Origin: Crocinitomicaceae bacterium
GTDB lineage: Bacteria > Bacteroidota > Bacteroidia > Flavobacteriales_D > CAJJDF01
Direction: 5' to 3'
Assembly (NCBI GenBank): GCA_024639505.1
Contig: JAHEIE010000025.1
Coordinates: 1-35,073 of the forward strand
Length of the DNA stretch: 35,073 nucleotides
The notes under the pieces are model-generated. The model made no database searches, was not told the origin of the DNA, and saw only the letters and a program-made list of their open reading frames with translations. Positions 34,524 through 35,073 of the stretch are shown in pieces. The translations under genes and the position numbers were made by a program. Within the stretch, counting starts at the first letter, position 1. The number at the start of each line of letters is the position of its first letter.

Positions 34524-35073
34524 TTTGTATCAATTTTATTTTTTCGATTTTTGAATTGGAACATTCTAAGATTTCAAAATGGAATTCATCTATTTCTATA
34601 ATATCTCCTTCGTTAGGAATATTCTCGTGAATGGTAACAACTAATCCTGCAAGAGTTTCGTATTCGTCAGACTCTGGTAATTCTAATCCATATTCTCCAT
34701 TTATGTATGCAATTTCTTGCCTTCCAGAAAATATAAATACAGATTCATTGTGCTTTTCTTCGATCAATTCTTCGCTGTCGTGTTCATCTTCTATCTCTCC
34801 AAAAATCTCCTCAACCACATCTTCCATCGTAATAATACCTGCTGTCCCTCCATATTCATCCACCACAATGGTGATTCCCTGCTTTTGTTTTATAAATTGA
34901 TTCAACAACTTATTCACCGGCATAGATTCCGCTACAATTCCTACAGGTCTCAAAATCTCTGTGATACTTTCTGGGTTTTTAAACATTTCAAAAGAATGTA
35001 CATACCCTATAATATTATCTATTGTATCCCTGAATACCATTATTTTGGAATAACCTGTTTCTACAAATTCTTT
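34516..35073 (-). CDS. C-terminal part of a CorC/HlyC-type hemolysin family (GldE-like) CBS-domain protein (continues past window end)
   Basis: Frame remains open to the window edge (KEFVETGYSKIMVFRDT...); VDEYGGTAGIITMEDVVEEIFGEIEDEHD, C-terminal CorC_HlyC domain. Confidence 0.85.
   Translation of the reverse strand, partial: KEFVETGYSKIMVFRDTIDNIIGYVHSFEMFKNPESITEILRPVGIVAESMPVNKLLNQFIKQKQGITIVVDEYGGTAGIITMEDVVEEIFGEIEDEHDSEELIEEKHNESVFIFSGRQEIAYINGEYGLELPESDEYETLAGLVVTIHENIPNEGDIIEIDEFHFEILECSNSKIEKIKLIQNV

Overview
The window is AT-rich, densely packed Bacteroidota (Flavobacteriales-like) chromosome. Lineage is inferred from the gene families: fused LpxC-FabZ, THUMP-like/PG_1098-type methyltransferase, DUF2911, DUF4296 and a GldE/CorC-like protein. 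I see about 37 protein-coding genes, two of them cut by the window edges, mostly housekeeping. They include pyrC, nadE, lipB, lpxD/lpxC-fabZ/lpxA, recQ, der, murI, a dCMP deaminase, a CtpA-type S41 protease, pdhA/pdhC, cdd and tadA. I saw no CRISPR array, rRNA, tRNA, transposase or prophage. Most ORF-track entries lying antisense to, or in another frame within, strong genes look spurious. The observations most worth a second look are: (1) a 45-aa single-TM smORF absent from the ORF track (22381-22518) that overlaps a sodium:solute symporter start by ATGA; (2) a structured segment upstream of it with a hairpin whose loop is complementary to upstream sequence (possible pseudoknot); (3) a Coq4-like protein with an exact HDxxHx11E motif in a lineage that normally uses menaquinone; (4) an arsenosugar-type radical SAM plus peroxidase-like gene pair; (5) an MMPL-type transporter whose N-terminus looks offset by one T; (6) two short REP/dRS3-like palindromes in the longest intergenic gaps; (7) two convergent gene pairs sharing stop-codon bases through TTAA. 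No obviously new multi-gene defence or mobile system is visible.
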